From the NCBI GenBank assembly GCA_014237395.1, contig JABZFP010000041.1, positions 186,001 through 250,000 on the forward strand: a stretch of DNA of 64,000 nt. The letters run 5' to 3'. The position numbers and the translations under genes are program-made. The notes under the pieces are model-generated. The model did no database searches. It was given only the letters and a program-made list of their open reading frames with translations, and had not been told where the DNA came from. The DNA comes from Desulfobacteraceae bacterium (GTDB taxonomy: Bacteria; Desulfobacterota; Desulfobacteria; Desulfobacterales; UBA5852). Numbering within the stretch: the first letter of the stretch is position 1; each line of letters opens with the position of its first letter. Shown here one piece after another: positions 60,910-64,000 of the stretch.

Positions 60910-63900
60910 TCAGAGTATCGATCGGTCTCCCAGATTGCCATAGCGGTGGTAAGTGTCGCAGATGCTCTGGTTCTGGCAATAGTGCAGCATTTCGATGCGG
61001 CCCTCCATGAGGACTGGCGCCCGGGCAATATAGAAGCCCTTTTTGGCCGCGGCGGCCAGAACCGCTTCCGGCACCCGGTCGGGTGCGGCGTAACGGATGC
61101 GCTGGACAATGGTCATGGACGCGATCAGCGCTTCATCGGACTGCCGGCGCACAATGGCCTTTCCCACAATCTGGCGGCCCTCCATGGTGGTGAGAAAAGC
61201 GGTGACCGCGTTGTTCAGCGCTTCCGGGATGCTGATCATCGGAAGGTTGCCGGCGATGCGGGTGGCTGCCAGGCGGGCCAGGACATCGAACAGGCTGTCA
61301 TCCGCATGCAACCGGATGGCGATGGTGCCCAGGGGCAAGTAGCGGTGGATATTGTCCTGCCCCCGCAGATGAAAGTAGTCTTTGGCTCGCCCGAATTCCT
61401 GCTCGGTATGGTAGAGATAGCTTTTGATGGCCCGGATGGTCTTTGCCAGATCGGCTTTATAGGTGTCCAGTTTCCCCCATAACAGTTTCCGGCGCCATTC
61501 CAGAGCCATGCGCAGCAGGGCGTGTTCCCCCTGGAGAGCGTCGATACGCGGAAGACCCGTTTCTTTGAAATTCATGAACTGGGCCACATAGTTGGGGCCG
61601 CCCGCCTTGATGGCCGGCCCCAATGCGGATTTTCCCATGCCGCCAAAGGGCTGGCGCAGGGTGATGGCGCCCGTGGTGCCGCGATTGACATAGAGATTGC
61701 CGGCCTTGATTTTCTCCTTCCAGACGGCGTGCTCACGGGGATCGAGGCTTTCCAGGCCACTGGTGAGACCGAATCCGGTCATGTTGACGCGTTCGATGGC
61801 CTGTTCGAGGTTGTCCGCCGGCATGACCGCCAGCAGGGCGCCGAAAAATTCGGTGTTGTGGGTGTAGGAACCGGGCTGGACGCCGAACTTGATCCCCGGG
61901 GTCCACATGTGGGGATTGCCGTCGACCATCTCCGGCTGCAGGGCCCAGCTCTCCCCGGGCTCCAGGGTTGTCATGGCCTTTTGCAAGTCGCCTTGCGGCG
62001 GATGGATCAGAGCCCCCATCTTGTTGGCGAAATCCCAGGCCGACCCCACCTGGAAACTGCGGGCCGCATCCACCAGTTGGCGCTTGAAATTTTCGTCGTT
62101 GTAAATTTCACGTTCAAGAATCAGCAGCGACGTTGCGGAACATTTCTGGCCGGTGTTACCGAAGGCGGAGTAAATGATATTTTTACAGGCCTGATCCCGG
62201 TCGGCCATGGCCGTGACGATGGTGGCATTTTTCCCGCCGGTTTCGGCCGACAGATTCAGGGAAGGTTTGCGGCGCAGCATTTCCATGCCGGTTTCGGTGC
62301 CGCCGGTCAAAATGACAAAGTCCACATCATCGTGATTGATCAGGTGGGCACCGGTGCTGCCGCCCGCGCAGGGAAAAAACTGGAGGGTATTGCGGGAAAT
62401 ACCGGCGCGCCAAATCGCCTGGCACAGCACCCAGGCCACCAGAACGGCGTCCGAGGCCGGTTTGAAAATGACCGTATTGCCGGCCGCCAGGGAACCCACG
62501 ATCCCGCCGCAGGGGATGGCGATGGGGAAATTCCAGGGCGACACCACTGCCCCCACCCCCTTGCCGGTGGCCGTTATGTTTTCCAGTTCGGTAAACGTGC
62601 GGGCCGAATAGGGATAATATTCGGCAAAGTCGATGGCTTCCGAGACCTCCACGTCGGCCTCGGTGAAGACTTTACCGGTATTGGCCGCGGCCGCCCCGAT
62701 GAGGTCGCCCCTTGCCTTGCGCAATTCCATGGCGACCCGTGAAAGGGCGGCATGGCGTTCGGCCGGCGCAAGACGGCGCCAGCCATCCGGGTCGGCTTTG
62801 GCAACCGCCACGGCCCGTTCCGCATCCGTGGTCGTGGCCAGGCGATAGGTGGCCACGGCAACTTCGGTGGGTGCCTGGTTGGGGTCCAGGCAGGTCCGGA
62901 CATCCCGGTCTTCCAAAATTTCTTCGTCGCCGATGACCAGGGGGATTTGGATGGGGGCATCGTCGGCCGATTTCCGCCAGTGGTCCCGTATGGCCTCGAC
63001 CCATTGGCGGTTCGCGGCCAGCGACCAGTCCGTGTCGGGTTCATTGTTGAACTCGCCGTCATGGAAGGTTCCCCTTTCAGCGGGAAATTTTTCAAGGTTG
63101 CGGTCTTGAACCCGGTTGGGGGTGCTCGGCGCCTGCTCCCGGTGGGCGCAGGACGCCTCGAACTGTTTTTTCAGAAAGCGCCATTCCTCCGATCCGGTTT
63201 TCAGATCGGGGGAATACCGCAGGAAATTCTCTTCGCCGGTGTTTTCATCCAGACGCCGCACCAGATAGGCGATAGCGTTGATAAATTCAGTCCGGGCCGC
63301 TACCGGGGCATAGAGAAGGACTTCACCGGTCATTTCCGAAATGGCGCGACGCACATGGTTGGCCATGCCTTCCAGCATTTCAAACGAAAAGCCGTCAATC
63401 ACGCCGTTATGTTCGGCGAGCGTGTAGGCATAGGCCAGCTCGAACAGATTGTGGGACGCGATGCCCAGATGGACGGCCCGCATGTTGTCGGGCTGCATGC
63501 CGAAGTGCACCATACGCTTGTAGTTGGCATCGACATCCAATTTGTTGTCATAGGTGGCTAGGGGCCAGTTGAAAAGCGCTGATTCCACCAGCTCCATTTC
63601 CAGGTTGGCACCCTTGACGATCCTGATTTTGATGGGGGCCCCGCCCTCGGCCACACGTTCACGGGCCCACTCGGTCAGCGACTGCTGGATGGCAAAAGAA
63701 TCCGGCAGATAGGCCTGCAGGACGATGCCGGCCGCATGCTGCTTGAATTCTTCCTGATCGAGCGCGCGGATAAAGGCGGCCGTGGTGATTTCCAGATCGC
63801 GGTATTCTTCCATGTCGAGGTTTACGAATTTGGGAACGCGCCGGCCATCGGAATGGACAAATTCATGCGCGGCTGCCGTCCGGTAGAGTGCGGACAGCCG

Positions 63901-64000
63901 CTCAACGAGCACGCCGACGGTATGGTCGAAGGCCAGGGATTGAATCTGGGAGTAAATCGTCGAAATTTTAACGGATATGTATTCAATGTTCGGGTTTTTC
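60910..64000 (-). CDS. putA: Bifunctional proline dehydrogenase / P5C dehydrogenase PutA (5' end missing)
   Basis: About 1030 codons are visible; the N-terminus lies beyond base 64000. The frame is open to the edge and reads NIEYISVKIST there, a PRODH motif. The proline dehydrogenase barrel (DMEEYRDLEITT, IRIVKGANLEMEL) comes first. The aldehyde dehydrogenase follows, with GKGVGAVVSPWNFPIAIP, ETGGKNATIV and catalytic Cys in GNTGQKCSATS. A C-terminal tail of about 190 residues follows the dehydrogenase (from about DTYKADLAKTIRAIKSYL). The enzyme oxidises proline to glutamate. No DNA-binding domain can be judged because the start is missing. Confidence 0.92.
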   Translation of the reverse strand, partial: KNPNIEYISVKISTIYSQIQSLAFDHTVGVLVERLSALYRTAAAHEFVHSDGRRVPKFVNLDMEEYRDLEITTAAFIRALDQEEFKQHAAGIVLQAYLPDSFAIQQSLTEWARERVAEGGAPIKIRIVKGANLEMELVESALFNWPLATYDNKLDVDANYKRMVHFGMQPDNMRAVHLGIASHNLFELAYAYTLAEHNGVIDGFSFEMLEGMANHVRRAISEMTGEVLLYAPVAARTEFINAIAYLVRRLDENTGEENFLRYSPDLKTGSEEWRFLKKQFEASCAHREQAPSTPNRVQDRNLEKFPAERGTFHDGEFNNEPDTDWSLAANRQWVEAIRDHWRKSADDAPIQIPLVIGDEEILEDRDVRTCLDPNQAPTEVAVATYRLATTTDAERAVAVAKADPDGWRRLAPAERHAALSRVAMELRKARGDLIGAAAANTGKVFTEADVEVSEAIDFAEYYPYSARTFTELENITATGKGVGAVVSPWNFPIAIPCGGIVGSLAAGNTVIFKPASDAVLVAWVLCQAIWRAGISRNTLQFFPCAGGSTGAHLINHDDVDFVILTGGTETGMEMLRRKPSLNLSAETGGKNATIVTAMADRDQACKNIIYSAFGNTGQKCSATSLLILEREIYNDENFKRQLVDAARSFQVGSAWDFANKMGALIHPPQGDLQKAMTTLEPGESWALQPEMVDGNPHMWTPGIKFGVQPGSYTHNTEFFGALLAVMPADNLEQAIERVNMTGFGLTSGLESLDPREHAVWKEKIKAGNLYVNRGTTGAITLRQPFGGMGKSALGPAIKAGGPNYVAQFMNFKETGLPRIDALQGEHALLRMALEWRRKLLWGKLDTYKADLAKTIRAIKSYLYHTEQEFGRAKDYFHLRGQDNIHRYLPLGTIAIRLHADDSLFDVLARLAATRIAGNLPMISIPEALNNAVTAFLTTMEGRQIVGKAIVRRQSDEALIASMTIVQRIRYAAPDRVPEAVLAAAAKKGFYIARAPVLMEGRIEMLHYCQNQSICDTYHRYGNLGDRSIL

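Overview
The window is a continuous stretch of a GC-rich bacterial chromosome with no rRNA, tRNA, CRISPR array, insertion sequence or prophage that I could see. Gene content suggests a strictly anaerobic member of the Desulfobacterota (Desulfobacteraceae-like). The pointers are a membrane protein with three rubredoxin domains, a sodium-pumping decarboxylase beta/gamma pair, a TAXI-type TRAP transporter, an archaeal-style Mrp antiporter module and an anaerobic cobamide lower-ligand operon. No sulfate-reduction gene lies in the window, so this placement is inference. A perfect 16-bp parS site directly after the end of mnmE suggests that the left edge is close to the replication origin.

Layout. 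1-2.2 kb (+): 3' end of mnmE, parS, a YkgJ-type cysteine-cluster protein, a small unknown protein and a PrmA-like methyltransferase with a winged-helix-like N-terminus. 2.4-5.1 kb (-): decarboxylase gamma and beta subunits followed by the triple-rubredoxin membrane protein. 5.3-10.6 kb (-): a BMP-type nucleoside/purine ABC importer with a xanthine-guanine phosphoribosyltransferase gene inside the operon. 10.7-15.9 kb (-): hisI, hisG, an aminotransferase, engB, era, an ATP-grasp protein and an HNH nuclease. 16.2-18.6 kb (+): class A penicillin-binding protein. 18.9-25.8 kb (-): sensor kinase, LuxR-type regulator, TRAP transporter and universal stress protein. 25.9-29.0 kb (-): dksA, a PHP phosphoesterase, rnc and a radical SAM protein. 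29.2-32.6 kb (+): a DUF4126-like membrane protein, then a cobalamin riboswitch with an intrinsic terminator controlling a ThiC-family enzyme (probably BzaF) and cobT. 32.6-38.3 kb (-): dppABCDF peptide importer. 38.6-46.6 kb (+): an eleven-gene Mrp/Mbh-type cation/proton antiporter cluster with three antiporter-like subunits. 46.6-51.2 kb (+): a cyclic-nucleotide-binding-domain protein, panC (apparently starting at ATC), metK and ahcY. 51.3-52.1 kb (-): nadK. 52.3-57.4 kb (+): livKHMGF branched-chain amino acid importer. 57.6-60.0 kb (-): nicotinamidase-like gene and pncB. 60.2-60.8 kb (+): mntP. 60.9-64.0 kb (-): most of putA, cut by the window edge.

How it fits together. Several blocks pair uptake with first use: purine import with XGPRT, amino acid and peptide import with proline catabolism, and nicotinamide deamidation with PncB, with NAD kinase nearby. 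metK and ahcY make and recycle the methyl donor. The bzaF-cobT operon would make and activate a benzimidazole lower ligand for cobamides under feedback from the cobalamin riboswitch. The Mrp module and the decarboxylase subunits both point to sodium-coupled energetics.

The best leads are the atypical Mrp module (one antiporter subunit lacks the usual TM7 lysine), the riboswitch-controlled ThiC paralog, the panC start codon, the compositionally chimeric BMP lipoprotein gene, the rubredoxin membrane protein and the parS site. All family assignments are from reading the sequence; no database search was run.
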